Positions 1-5,262 of a stretch of DNA of 16,114 nucleotides are shown here, one piece after another. How positions within the stretch are numbered: position 1 is the stretch's first letter; the number at the start of each line of letters is the position of its first letter. The translations under genes and the position numbers were made by a program. The DNA comes from Bacillota bacterium (GTDB taxonomy: Bacteria; Bacillota; Clostridia; Lachnospirales; Lachnospiraceae): positions 1 to 16,114 of the forward strand of contig JAEWRS010000064.1 in the NCBI GenBank assembly GCA_023398855.1, in the 5' to 3' direction. The notes below the pieces were generated by a model, which was not told the DNA's origin, did no database searches, and saw only the letters and a program-made list of their open reading frames with translations.

Positions 1-1
1 G

Positions 2-325
2 ATCCAGTCCATGCCAGTAGGGCAATATGAGGCTGCTAAGCTTTTGGGTTATTCCAAGCACCAGACTTTTTTCCGTATCATATTTCCTCAGGTGGTAAAG
101 CGGATCCTGCCGTCGGTGACCAATGAGGTCATTACCCTGGTTAAGGACACTTCCCTGGCATTTACCATCAGTGTTCTGGAGATGTTTGCAGTTGCCAAGG
201 CCCTGGCATCTTCTCAGACAAGCCTGATTCCATTTGTGGCTGCGGGTTTGTTCTATTATATTTTCAACCTCATTGTGGCATTGGGGATGGAGTACATAGA
301 AAAACGGATGAACTATTATCAATAG
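2..325 (+). CDS. Amino-acid ABC transporter permease, C-terminal part (5' truncated by window)
   Basis: This is the 3' end of an inner-membrane permease of the polar amino-acid (HisM/GlnP-like) ABC family. The frame is already open at base 2, so the gene begins outside the window. The first visible residues contain the EAA-type cytoplasmic loop (EAAKLLGYS, then about 10 residues later IIFPQ), which docks the ATPase. Hydrophobic stretches follow around FTISVLEMF and LIPFVAAGLFYYIFNLIVAL, consistent with the last membrane helices. It ends 12 bp before the ATPase gene, which has its own strong ribosome binding site, so the two form one operon. Host chromosomal gene, not phage. The exact substrate cannot be read from this fragment. 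Confidence 0.93.
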   Translation: MQSMPVGQYEAAKLLGYSKHQTFFRIIFPQVVKRILPSVTNEVITLVKDTSLAFTISVLEMFAVAKALASSQTSLIPFVAAGLFYYIFNLIVALGMEYIEKRMNYYQ

Positions 326-337
326 GAGGAAGAGAAG

Positions 338-1102
338 ATGAACTTACTGGAAATGAACCATGTGAAAAAAGCGTTTGATGGCCAGGGTGTTCTTCGGGAT
401 ATCTCCCTGTCGGTAGAGGAAGGGGAGATCGTCTCCATCATCGGCCCGTCAGGCTCAGGCAAATCCACTTTGCTTCGGTGTGCCACCATGCTGGAAGAGA
501 TGGATGGGGGAGAACTGAATTATCTGGGAGAAAAGGCCGCGTGGAACGGACCCCATGGACGGGCCGTTTATGCAAAAGGAGAGAAACGGAAGGAAATACA
601 GAAAAATTACGGACTGGTATTTCAAAACTTTCATTTGTTTCCTCATATGACGGTTATGAAAAATATTACTGATGGGCCCATCCATGTGCAGAAACGGGAT
701 AAGGATGAGGTTTTTTCTGAGGCCATGGAGCTTCTCCGGAAAATGGGGCTGGAGGATAAGGCAGGGGCTTATCCCTGCCAGCTTTCTGGGGGACAGTGCC
801 AGCGTGTGGCCATAGCAAGAGCCCTGGCCTTAAATCCCAGGATTCTGTTTTTTGATGAACCCACCTCCGCCCTGGATCCAGAGCTTACAGGAGAGGTATT
901 GAAGGTCATTAAATCTCTTGCAGACATGCAAATCACCATGGTCATCGTAACCCATGAGATGGCCTTTGCCAGGGATATTTCGGACAGGGTCATTTTTATG
1001 GCTGATGGAATGATTGTGGAGGAAGGCACTCCTGAGGAGGTATTTTCCTCCAGTAATTTGCGTACGCAAAGCTTTTTAGGAAGGTACGGTGAAATAACTT
1101 AA
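338..1102 (+). CDS. Amino-acid ABC transporter ATP-binding protein
   Basis: Complete 254-residue ATPase that powers import of an amino acid with the upstream permease. Walker A is GPSGSGKST (residues 36-44), Q-loop Q96, signature LSGGQ (149-153), Walker B ILFFDE (169-174), D-loop SALD and switch histidine H206. The signature continues [10 protein letters not shown], with C in place of the usual Q. An insertion of about 20 residues around 64-88, between Walker A and the Q-loop, makes it slightly longer than the roughly 240-residue family norm. GGAGGAAGAGAAG sits just before the ATG. It is the last complete host gene before the integrated element. Its stop codon is 25 bp before a terminator hairpin that overlaps the integrase gene, so the transporter operon survives integration with a terminator. 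Confidence 0.96.
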   Translation: MNLLEMNHVKKAFDGQGVLRDISLSVEEGEIVSIIGPSGSGKSTLLRCATMLEEMDGGELNYLGEKAAWNGPHGRAVYAKGEKRKEIQKNYGLVFQNFHLFPHMTVMKNITDGPIHVQKRDKDEVFSEAMELLRKMGLEDKAGAYPCQLSGGQCQRVAIARALALNPRILFFDEPTSALDPELTGEVLKVIKSLADMQITMVIVTHEMAFARDISDRVIFMADGMIVEEGTPEEVFSSSNLRTQSFLGRYGEIT

Positions 1103-1165
1103 GAAAAAAGATAAAGATTTTTATTAACCCTCTGAAACCCTTTGTTTATGCGTGTTTCAGGGGGA
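1103..1165. other. Probable left attachment junction (attL) region
   Basis: Inference from layout: host genes end at 1102 and the element's integrase begins (3' end first) at 1146. Integrases of this type are normally encoded beside their attachment site. The exact core cannot be placed because the matching right junction is outside the window. No tRNA gene is seen here. Confidence 0.5.
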
Positions 1166-1178
1166 TCACTTTTTTATT
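1128..1178 (+). terminator. Intrinsic terminator of the host ABC operon, overlapping the integrase 3' end
   Basis: The arms CCCTCTGAAAC (1128-1138) and GTTTCAGGGGG (1154-1164) pair over 11 positions with one G-T wobble and enclose a 15-nt loop, followed by a T-rich run from 1170. The leftward integrase stop codon (1146-1148) lies in the loop, so the right arm and T-run are integrase codons. On the other strand the hairpin is followed only by TTAATAAAAA, so bidirectional termination would be weaker. Confidence 0.8.
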
Positions 1179-2279
1179 TGACTGCATTTTGACTGCATCG
1201 TAATAGGCTTCCAGCTTGTCTACTTTGACATCAGCGTACCCAAAGTGAGTGTAAGTGTCCAGCGTAGTTTTAATGTCGTCATGACCGAGTAAGTATTGAG
1301 CCTGCTTGATATCTATTCCAGATTTATATAAGTCGCTGGCGTAGGTATGCCGGAAGGTATGCGGGGTAATGTCCTCTGCCAGGGGTTCTTTGCTTATGGC
1401 TTGGAGTTTTGTGAGAATATTTTTCCAATGATTGCACATGGATCCGTTGCCAATATAGCTGCCGGTGCGGGAGGTAAACAGGATACCGCTTCTTCCTGAA
1501 ACATAGTCTTTCAAGATAGGGAACAGAGGCGCAGGGACCGGCACTTGCCGCATTCCTGCTTTTGTTTTTGTGTAATCCTGTAAGCAGCTTTCCACTTTTT
1601 TACTTGTGACCAATGTCTTGTTTACATTGATCTTTTTATGTCTTAAGTCTATGTCAGATACATTTAACGCCAGGGCCTCACTTTTTCGCAGGCCGGTATA
1701 AAGCAGAAGGTTTACAAAACAATGTTCAAACTTGCTGAAGTCTGCCTGGGCGATCAGATCTCTTTCCATGCGTGTAAGAGCTCTCTTTGCCTTTGCTTCG
1801 TGCTTAGCCTTTAACAGGCCTTCAGTAACATCTCTTGTTACAATGTCTTTACGGACCGCATATCTAATCATTGCACGGGTGGTGATCAGACATTGGTTAT
1901 ACCGGGCTGACTTACCTGCCTTTATATGTGCCTGCCGGATTCCTTCAATGTGGCTCTGCCTTAAGTCTTTTACCTTGATGTCTCCTATGTAGGCATTTAT
2001 GCTTTGAAGCTGGCTTTTGATTACCTTGATGGATTGTTCCTTAATGCGCCCCACTTTCTCATTCGTGAGCCACAGATCAGATAATTCCCGAAAGGTCATG
2101 TTTTCCTCTTGCAGGATAATTCCTTTGTCCTTAAGACTCATGAAATCCCTATAATTCTTGTCCAGTTCTTTTTGCGTCTTTCCATAAATGGTTTTTCGGA
2201 TCGGCTTACCGTTCCTTAGTCCTATGGTTAGTTGTTTGGAGTATCGGCCATCCTTTCTTTTCTTCTTTTTTTCAGCCAT
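1146..2279 (-). CDS. int: Phage tyrosine recombinase integrase
   Basis: A 377-residue site-specific recombinase that would integrate and, with an excisionase, excise the element. The N-terminal basic region (KKKKRKDGRYSKQ, then a beta-rich stretch to about residue 40) is the arm-type DNA-binding domain. Residues 60-165 are the helical core-binding domain and 170-360 the catalytic domain. Catalytic residues visible are R198 in TGLRKSE, a lysine near 238-240, H307 and R310 in HTFRH, H333 in LLGHDD and nucleophile Y343 in DTYTHF. An in-frame GTG lies 33 bp upstream at 2312, but the ATG at 2279 is preferred because AAAGGAAATGATATT precedes it at proper spacing. The C-terminal codons overlap the host operon's terminator. 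A perfect 11-bp tandem repeat lies within its 3' end. Confidence 0.96.
   Translation of the reverse strand: MAEKKKKRKDGRYSKQLTIGLRNGKPIRKTIYGKTQKELDKNYRDFMSLKDKGIILQEENMTFRELSDLWLTNEKVGRIKEQSIKVIKSQLQSINAYIGDIKVKDLRQSHIEGIRQAHIKAGKSARYNQCLITTRAMIRYAVRKDIVTRDVTEGLLKAKHEAKAKRALTRMERDLIAQADFSKFEHCFVNLLLYTGLRKSEALALNVSDIDLRHKKINVNKTLVTSKKVESCLQDYTKTKAGMRQVPVPAPLFPILKDYVSGRSGILFTSRTGSYIGNGSMCNHWKNILTKLQAISKEPLAEDITPHTFRHTYASDLYKSGIDIKQAQYLLGHDDIKTTLDTYTHFGYADVKVDKLEAYYDAVKMQSNKKVIPLKHA
1177..1198. repeat. Perfect 11-bp tandem direct repeat in the integrase 3' end
   Basis: TTTGACTGCAT occurs twice back to back (1177-1187 and 1188-1198). Because 11 is not a multiple of 3, it is read in two frames in the integrase (residues about 361-369), so it is not an amino-acid repeat. 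It lies 12-34 bp from the host terminator. It could be an arm-type integrase site or a replication-slippage duplication. Confidence 0.7.
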
Positions 2280-2298
2280 AATATCATTTCCTTTCGTG

Positions 2299-2316
2299 AG
2301 TTGTGATGTCACAACT
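2299..2316. promoter_or_regulatory. 18-bp inverted repeat in the integrase 5' region
   Basis: The 8-bp perfect arms AGTTGTGA (2299-2306) and TCACAACT (2309-2316) are separated by TG. The repeat is 19 bp upstream of the integrase ATG and close to its ribosome binding site. A protein operator is the simplest reading, since a 2-nt loop is too tight for a full RNA hairpin. It is a candidate site for control of integrase expression. Confidence 0.45.
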
Positions 2317-2344
2317 TATTTTTGGGTATAAAAAATACGCCCTC

Positions 2345-2373
2345 TTGCCAGGACGTTTGGAAAATGATATAAT
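2345..2373 (+). promoter_or_regulatory. Near-consensus sigma-A promoter for an orphan rightward RNA
   Basis: TTGCCA (2345-2350), a 17-bp spacer, then a perfect TATAAT (2368-2373). The expected start is near 2380. It fires rightward, away from the integrase and toward the end of the leftward AbiF-like gene. No convincing coding sequence lies downstream before a terminator, so it appears to serve a small RNA. Confidence 0.75.
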
Positions 2374-2379
2374 TCTACT

Positions 2380-2463
2380 GATGAGGTAGATATATCTTTC
2401 CGGATGTGTCTGGTAAGAGAAAATCTATGTAAAGCCGTTCCGATTGCAGTCGGGGCGGTTTTT
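2380..2463 (+). ncRNA. Candidate small RNA of about 84 nt, promoter to terminator
   Basis: This RNA is framed by the strong promoter at 2345-2373 and the terminator at 2435-2463. The body can fold into a long hairpin. GTAGAT (2386-2391) pairs with ATCTAT (2424-2429, one wobble), inside it TCTT (2395-2398) with AAGA (2415-2418), and CCGGA (2400-2404) with TCTGG (2409-2413) around a TGTG tetraloop. The terminator hairpin follows 5 nt later. The only ATG that opens a readable frame (2404, 32 codons) has no ribosome binding site and runs through the terminator stem. Transcription converges on the 3' end of the AbiF-like gene at 2474. Function is unknown; a regulator or an antitoxin-type RNA is possible. 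Confidence 0.6.
2435..2463 (+). terminator. Intrinsic terminator of the orphan small RNA
   Basis: CCGTTCCGA (2435-2443) pairs with TCGGGGCGG (2450-2458) over 9 positions with two wobbles around the loop TTGCAG, followed by TTTTT (2459-2463). The T-run is on the rightward strand. Leftward, the hairpin is followed only by CTTTACA, so it is a poor terminator for the AbiF-like gene that ends at 2474. Confidence 0.75.
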
Positions 2464-2473
2464 CAATTATGGT

Positions 2474-3514
2474 TTAAGGACAACACTTTTTGCACTCAAT
2501 AAAGCCAAGTTCCTGAGCCTTTTCCAAGTGCATTCCTTTCGCACCTTTTAATCCGCTGCAATATCTATTTGAATGGTATTTATTACTTTTATCAGTTGTC
2601 CATACTACTTGATGTGAAGAAATCTTCACGTTAAGGATTTGACTGAGATAGGTGATGTCCTGAGGGAACGCATTGCAATGTCTATTTAGCTCACGATTTA
2701 AAACTTTGCTTAAGTAATTGTAAGGCCCCTGATATTTTAATAGGTTTAATAATCGCAAAAGTAAACAAAACCCTGGTGCAAAAAGTTCTATATCATCAGT
2801 AAAGTGCAGTGGCCGGGTACACTTGTGATTGTAAATGCGTCCACCATGAGCGGCGATGTTACGATATTCAAGAGATATAAACAGAGTATCCATCATCAGC
2901 TGGATTTGTTTTCTCTCTGTCATTTTTCCTTCATGTTCGTATAACCTTTCTACCATCATATTTTGCTCAGTAGCTTTTAATTGATCTATAAAATTAACAA
3001 TTGTACTAAAGTATACGCTTTTAAATAATATCCAAGGTGGAACGATTCCATATTTAGCTTTGTAATGGTGGATAGGCTCCTTATCTGTATCAAGGGTTTT
3101 TTTCAACGTACTTAAAATCTCAGCTAATGTAAAACGAGGTTTATATTTACGTTTATTTTGATAATTTCTATATTGTAAATACTCATCTTGGTGTGTGCCG
3201 AATGACTTTGCAATGACATCTGCGGCAGCTTCTTTGATATGTTCTTCCAAATCCAACATGGCAGCCATTACAGCAATACGCAAGTTTTTATCTATTGCAT
3301 ACAGTGAACATAATTGTTCAAAAGTAATATTGGTTTGAAATATTTTTCCCTGTTCCGATGTGATGACATATGGATCACGATAGCTTTTTATAAGATTAGA
3401 ATAGCCATACAATTCCAGCTGGTTTTTAGCAAATGTTTCATCGGATATGATGAGACATCGTGACTTCAGTTTTTCTAGTTGCTTCTCAATACTTGTATAT
3501 TCAATATTGCTCAT
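2474..3514 (-). CDS. abiF: AbiF/AbiD-family (Abi_2) HEPN abortive-infection protein with Ada-like zinc tail
   Basis: A 346-residue cytoplasmic protein with features of the Abi_2 family. The N-terminal block has LKSRCLIISDETFAKNQLELYGY-type spacing (residues 16-38), followed by a helical core. The HEPN-type catalytic motif R-x4-H is RNIAAH at 218-223, the signature of metal-independent RNases. Residues about 303-346 form an extra tail with YH-x4-C (C319) and CKKC (341-344), matching the layout of the Ada-type metal-binding domain. ATG 3514 is preferred to the upstream ATG at 3604, because it has GAGGAG at good spacing while 3604 overlaps the gene's own -10 box. Directly upstream is a terminated leader RNA like the ncRNA described for abiF loci. 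The likely role is growth arrest or phage defence by RNA cleavage, held in check by that RNA. Family assignment is confident; the toxin-antitoxin role is inferred. Confidence 0.82.
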   Translation of the reverse strand: MSNIEYTSIEKQLEKLKSRCLIISDETFAKNQLELYGYSNLIKSYRDPYVITSEQGKIFQTNITFEQLCSLYAIDKNLRIAVMAAMLDLEEHIKEAAADVIAKSFGTHQDEYLQYRNYQNKRKYKPRFTLAEILSTLKKTLDTDKEPIHHYKAKYGIVPPWILFKSVYFSTIVNFIDQLKATEQNMMVERLYEHEGKMTERKQIQLMMDTLFISLEYRNIAAHGGRIYNHKCTRPLHFTDDIELFAPGFCLLLRLLNLLKYQGPYNYLSKVLNRELNRHCNAFPQDITYLSQILNVKISSHQVVWTTDKSNKYHSNRYCSGLKGAKGMHLEKAQELGFIECKKCCP

Positions 3515-3533
3515 ATTTTTCTCCTCAAAATAC

Positions 3534-3596
3534 AAAAAGAGCCCTGGAATACAATTCCAAGACCCTTTTGCGACCGCACAGCAGTCATTCGCTATT
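3534..3596 (-). ncRNA. Leader RNA of the AbiF-like gene (candidate abiF ncRNA / antitoxin)
   Basis: A strong leftward promoter (3603-3630) predicts a start near 3596. The RNA has two hairpins. In plus-strand coordinates these are GACCGC/GCAGTC (3572-3577 with 3581-3586, loop ACA) and an 11-bp terminator stem (3539-3549 with 3555-3565, loop of 5 nt) followed on the leftward strand by five Ts (3538-3534). The terminator stands 19 nt before the AbiF start codon and just before its ribosome binding site. Most transcripts should therefore end as an RNA of about 62 nt, with read-through giving the mRNA. This is the arrangement of RNA antitoxins that outnumber their toxin mRNA. An RNA motif upstream of abiF genes has been described, as I recall; I could not compare with its model here. 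Confidence 0.65.
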
Positions 3597-3602
3597 ACTA
3601 GC

Positions 3603-3630
3603 ATTATAGCATACGCAAAAATCTTGTCAA
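3603..3630 (-). promoter_or_regulatory. Consensus promoter for the AbiF leader RNA and gene
   Basis: On the leftward strand TTGACA (3630-3625) is followed by a 16-bp spacer and TATAAT (3608-3603). A TG one base upstream of the -10 box (TGCTATAAT) makes it an extended -10 as well. Both hexamers are perfect, making this one of the strongest promoters in the window. Confidence 0.85.
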
Positions 3631-3700
3631 GTATTCCTTTGTTTTATTTATTGTACAAATATTATTAAAAAGCCATAGGCATTTAATATTAAGCATTTTG

Positions 3701-3736
3701 CCGTTCGGTGTTGGTAGCACCGGGCGGTTTTTTCTT
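3701..3736 (+). terminator. Rightward intrinsic terminator beside the PH-domain gene
   Basis: CCGTTCGGTG (3701-3710) pairs with CACCGGGCGG (3718-3727, two wobbles) around a 7-nt loop, followed by a run of six Ts (3728-3733). It closely resembles the small-RNA terminator at 2435-2463: both contain GCCGTTC in the left arm and GGGCGGTTTTT at the right. Only weak rightward promoter-like sequence is seen upstream, for example TATTAT at 3660-3665, so what it terminates is unclear. It lies 7 bp past the 3' end of the leftward PH-domain gene, with its T-run in the wrong direction for that gene. Confidence 0.65.
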
Positions 3737-3742
3737 TTATTA

Positions 3743-4186
3743 TCAATTATTTAACTTGAGACAATTTTCATAGGCCAACTCTTGTAAAATCTTATACAAA
3801 GATTGAACATTATATTTTTTGGGAAATTCCAATTTATGTGAAGCGTATTCCACATGATGTCCCTTAAGTTCGGGCGTTCTAATGTAGGTGAATGTTAATT
3901 CACTATCATCAAATCCAAATCCAGATGTTTCCATTTTAACATCTACGATTGAAAAAAGATTTATAGATGTAACACTCATCTTTGTTCCGGTAGCGCCTTG
4001 TTTGTCGGTCATAATTATTCTTTTATCTGTAAAAATAAGAGCATCACGAACAAGTTTGAATCCCATAGTTATAGATTCGCCCTCCATTAAGTACATGCCA
4101 TACTCTTTGTTTAGTTCTTCGACAGATGCTTCACTGTAGTTTCCAGCGAGGCCGCCTTGTAAAATATTTTTCATTCCAAATGCCAT
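3743..4186 (-). CDS. Bacterial PH-domain protein (bPH_3 / DUF1696-like)
   Basis: A 147-residue soluble protein whose middle (residues about 35-135) matches the bacterial pleckstrin-homology-like beta-barrel seen in YvbH-type proteins. Key features are VRDALIFTDKRIIMTDKQG, then a strand pattern SVTSINLFSIVDVKMETSG and a C-terminal helix ending LYKILQEL. No signal peptide or membrane segment is visible. Two in-frame ATGs are 6 bp apart (4192 and 4186); 4186 is chosen because GAGGAA then has about 8 nt of spacing rather than 2. The gene sits between the immunity operon and the AbiF unit, is AT-rich relative to the replication genes, and reads as lysogenic cargo. Function is unknown; the family is often seen singly in Firmicutes and phages. 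Confidence 0.75.
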   Translation of the reverse strand: MAFGMKNILQGGLAGNYSEASVEELNKEYGMYLMEGESITMGFKLVRDALIFTDKRIIMTDKQGATGTKMSVTSINLFSIVDVKMETSGFGFDDSELTFTYIRTPELKGHHVEYASHKLEFPKKYNVQSLYKILQELAYENCLKLNN

Positions 4187-4216
4187 ACTCATTTCCTCAT
4201 TTCTTTAGATTTTTAT

Positions 4217-4256
4217 AAAAAAGCCTTAAGCCATTTTATTCTTAATTGGCTAAAGC
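4217..4256 (-). terminator. Terminator of the repressor/ImmA operon
   Basis: On the leftward strand the arms at 4254-4247 and 4233-4226 (TTTAGCCA with TGGCTTAA, 7 of 8 pairing) form a stem. An AGGC and a run of six Ts (4222-4217) follow. It lies just beyond the ImmA-like stop codon at 4262-4264 and separates the immunity operon from the PH-domain gene. Confidence 0.6.
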
Positions 4257-4261
4257 CAACT

Positions 4262-4729
4262 TTAATTTGCCATTTTGCATATATTGAATGGTTCAAAAAA
4301 AATTATGTATTCACCCCTTTGCATACCAAGGCCATATTTGGAATGATAACAATCTATTGCATCTTGGAGAAAAGACTCAGTTACGCAGAGATGCTCGGCT
4401 ATCTCATATCGATTACAGCAACCAGCTTCTTTAGCGGAAATTATTTTTTCTATTGTCACCATTTTATTATAGGCCCAAAGCCTTGCAAAATTTTCCTGTT
4501 TCTGATTAGCGGTATTTTCCATATTTAAAATTATACCAGAAGATGTATGATGGTGCCCTAATTCTTCGGCGAGTATGCATGCTTTTTCCACACACGTTTC
4601 AACACGATTGCTAATTGCTATAGATCCATCACAGTATAGGCCTTTAATATTTTCACTCTTAAAAGGAACATAGTCGATGTGTAAACCAACATCTGCTGCT
4701 TCTTGTTCTTCTTTTTCTAACTCATTCAT
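4262..4729 (-). CDS. ImmA/IrrE-family metallopeptidase-like protein
   Basis: A 155-residue protein of the DUF955/M78 family that in ICEBs1 and related elements cleaves the partner repressor to trigger induction. The metal motif region is CILAEELGHHHTS (residues 51-63). Where HExxH is expected the sequence reads E55-E-L-G-H59, so the first histidine is glutamate; neighbouring H60 and H61 may compensate. From memory this EELGHH variant is common in Clostridia phages. The C-terminal half contains a helix-turn-helix-like stretch (RYEIAEHLCVTESFLQDAI). It is encoded 23 bp downstream of the XRE repressor, the normal immR-immA order, so the repressor is its likely target. The ribosome binding site (GGGGAT) is weak, suggesting coupling to the repressor gene. 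Confidence 0.85.
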   Translation of the reverse strand: MNELEKEEQEAADVGLHIDYVPFKSENIKGLYCDGSIAISNRVETCVEKACILAEELGHHHTSSGIILNMENTANQKQENFARLWAYNKMVTIEKIISAKEAGCCNRYEIAEHLCVTESFLQDAIDCYHSKYGLGMQRGEYIIFFEPFNICKMAN

Positions 4730-4752
4730 TACTCTGTTATCCCCACATAATT

Positions 4753-5061
4753 CTATTTATTTCGTCTGCTTTTCACAAACTCAACGTAGTTCATAATTTC
4801 TTCCATTTCCTCTTCTGACAGATCGCCTCCGTCAAAATGAGCAGCTAAAGTGTCAGGAGCGCGATTATACTCTTGTCCTGTTGTTAAAAAATCCATTGAT
4901 ACACCGAAACGTTCTGCAATCTTCTGTAACTTATCTACTGACGGCGCAGACTTGTCCCATTTTGAGATGGTTCCACTGCCGAAACCAAGCTCACTTTCAA
5001 GATTAGGAATACTAATCCCATTAATCTTGCAAAGTTCACGAATACGTTCTTTTAGTGACAT
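4753..5061 (-). CDS. XRE-family lysogeny repressor (ImmR/CI-like)
   Basis: A 102-residue DNA-binding protein. Residues 5-60 are a lambda-repressor-type helix-turn-helix (IRELCKINGISIPNLESEL, then GSGTISKWDKSAPSVDKLQKIAERFGVSMDFL). Residues 60-102 are a short acidic C-terminal tail (LSEEEMEEIMNYVEFVKSRR) instead of a full LexA-like peptidase domain, which fits control by the adjacent ImmA-like protein rather than self-cleavage. AAGGAGG precedes the ATG by 6 nt. It is divergent from the Cro-like gene at 5302, with at least five operator-like repeats between. The promoter at 5234-5262 gives a leader of about 165 nt that crosses most operators, so autoregulation is expected. Confidence 0.92.
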   Translation of the reverse strand: MSLKERIRELCKINGISIPNLESELGFGSGTISKWDKSAPSVDKLQKIAERFGVSMDFLTTGQEYNRAPDTLAAHFDGGDLSEEEMEEIMNYVEFVKSRRNK

Positions 5062-5104
5062 TTTATGCCTCCTTAAATTGCATGAAAATTTTCTGAGAAA
5101 ATTA

Positions 5105-5133
5105 TTGACAAACTGAAAATATTCATGTAATAT
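5105..5133 (+). promoter_or_regulatory. Distal rightward early promoter
   Basis: A perfect TTGACA (5105-5110), a 17-bp spacer, then TAATAT (5128-5133) with TG directly before it. Operator 5114-5125 lies in the spacer, so bound repressor would block RNA polymerase. The start near 5140 gives a leader of about 160 nt to the Cro-like gene. It faces the leftward repressor promoter at 5234-5262. Confidence 0.6.
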
Positions 5134-5233
5134 AAAGATGCGACATGAAAATATTCAAGTAAATATCCCTGATACTTAATGAACGCCAATTAAGAAGTAA
5201 TATGGCATGAAAAAAATCAGTTCACCTATAAAC

Positions 5234-5262
5234 ATGATAGAATATTTTCACCTACATGTCAA
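5234..5262 (-). promoter_or_regulatory. Leftward promoter of the repressor operon
   Basis: On the leftward strand TTGACA (5262-5257), a 17-bp spacer and TATCAT (5239-5234, 5 of 6). Its -10 box overlaps the extended -10 of the rightward promoter at 5235-5243, and operator 5239-5250 starts inside it. Simultaneous use of the two promoters should be impossible. Confidence 0.65.
5235..5243 (+). promoter_or_regulatory. Proximal rightward extended -10 promoter
   Basis: TG-A-TAGAAT at 5235-5243 is an extended -10 element without a good -35 box. A start near 5250 gives a leader of about 50 nt to the Cro-like gene. Operator 5239-5250 covers the -10 to +1 region, so it should be repressible. Confidence 0.45.

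Noticed and set aside
455..1069. Leftward ORFs opposite the ABC ATPase
   Set aside because: Shadows of a strongly conserved ATPase gene, without ribosome binding sites or recognisable domains.
1100..1170. tRNA gene at the integration site
   Set aside because: No cloverleaf or T-arm sequence is seen; the hairpin is a terminator.
2378..2424. Hammerhead-ribozyme-like core (CTGATGAG near 2378 and GAAA near 2420) in the orphan RNA
   Set aside because: The bases between them do not form a stem II closing against the core (G opposite A), and the segment folds better as the simple hairpin GTAGAT/ATCTAT. Core match judged coincidental.
2404..2502. 32-codon ORF within the orphan small RNA
   Set aside because: No ribosome binding site before the ATG; it reads through the terminator stem and into the AbiF-like gene's antisense strand.
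3515..3604. N-terminal extension of the AbiF-like protein by 30 residues from ATG 3604
   Set aside because: That ATG overlaps the -10 box of the gene's own promoter, so it is not in the transcript, and the extra residues come from the leader RNA and its terminator.
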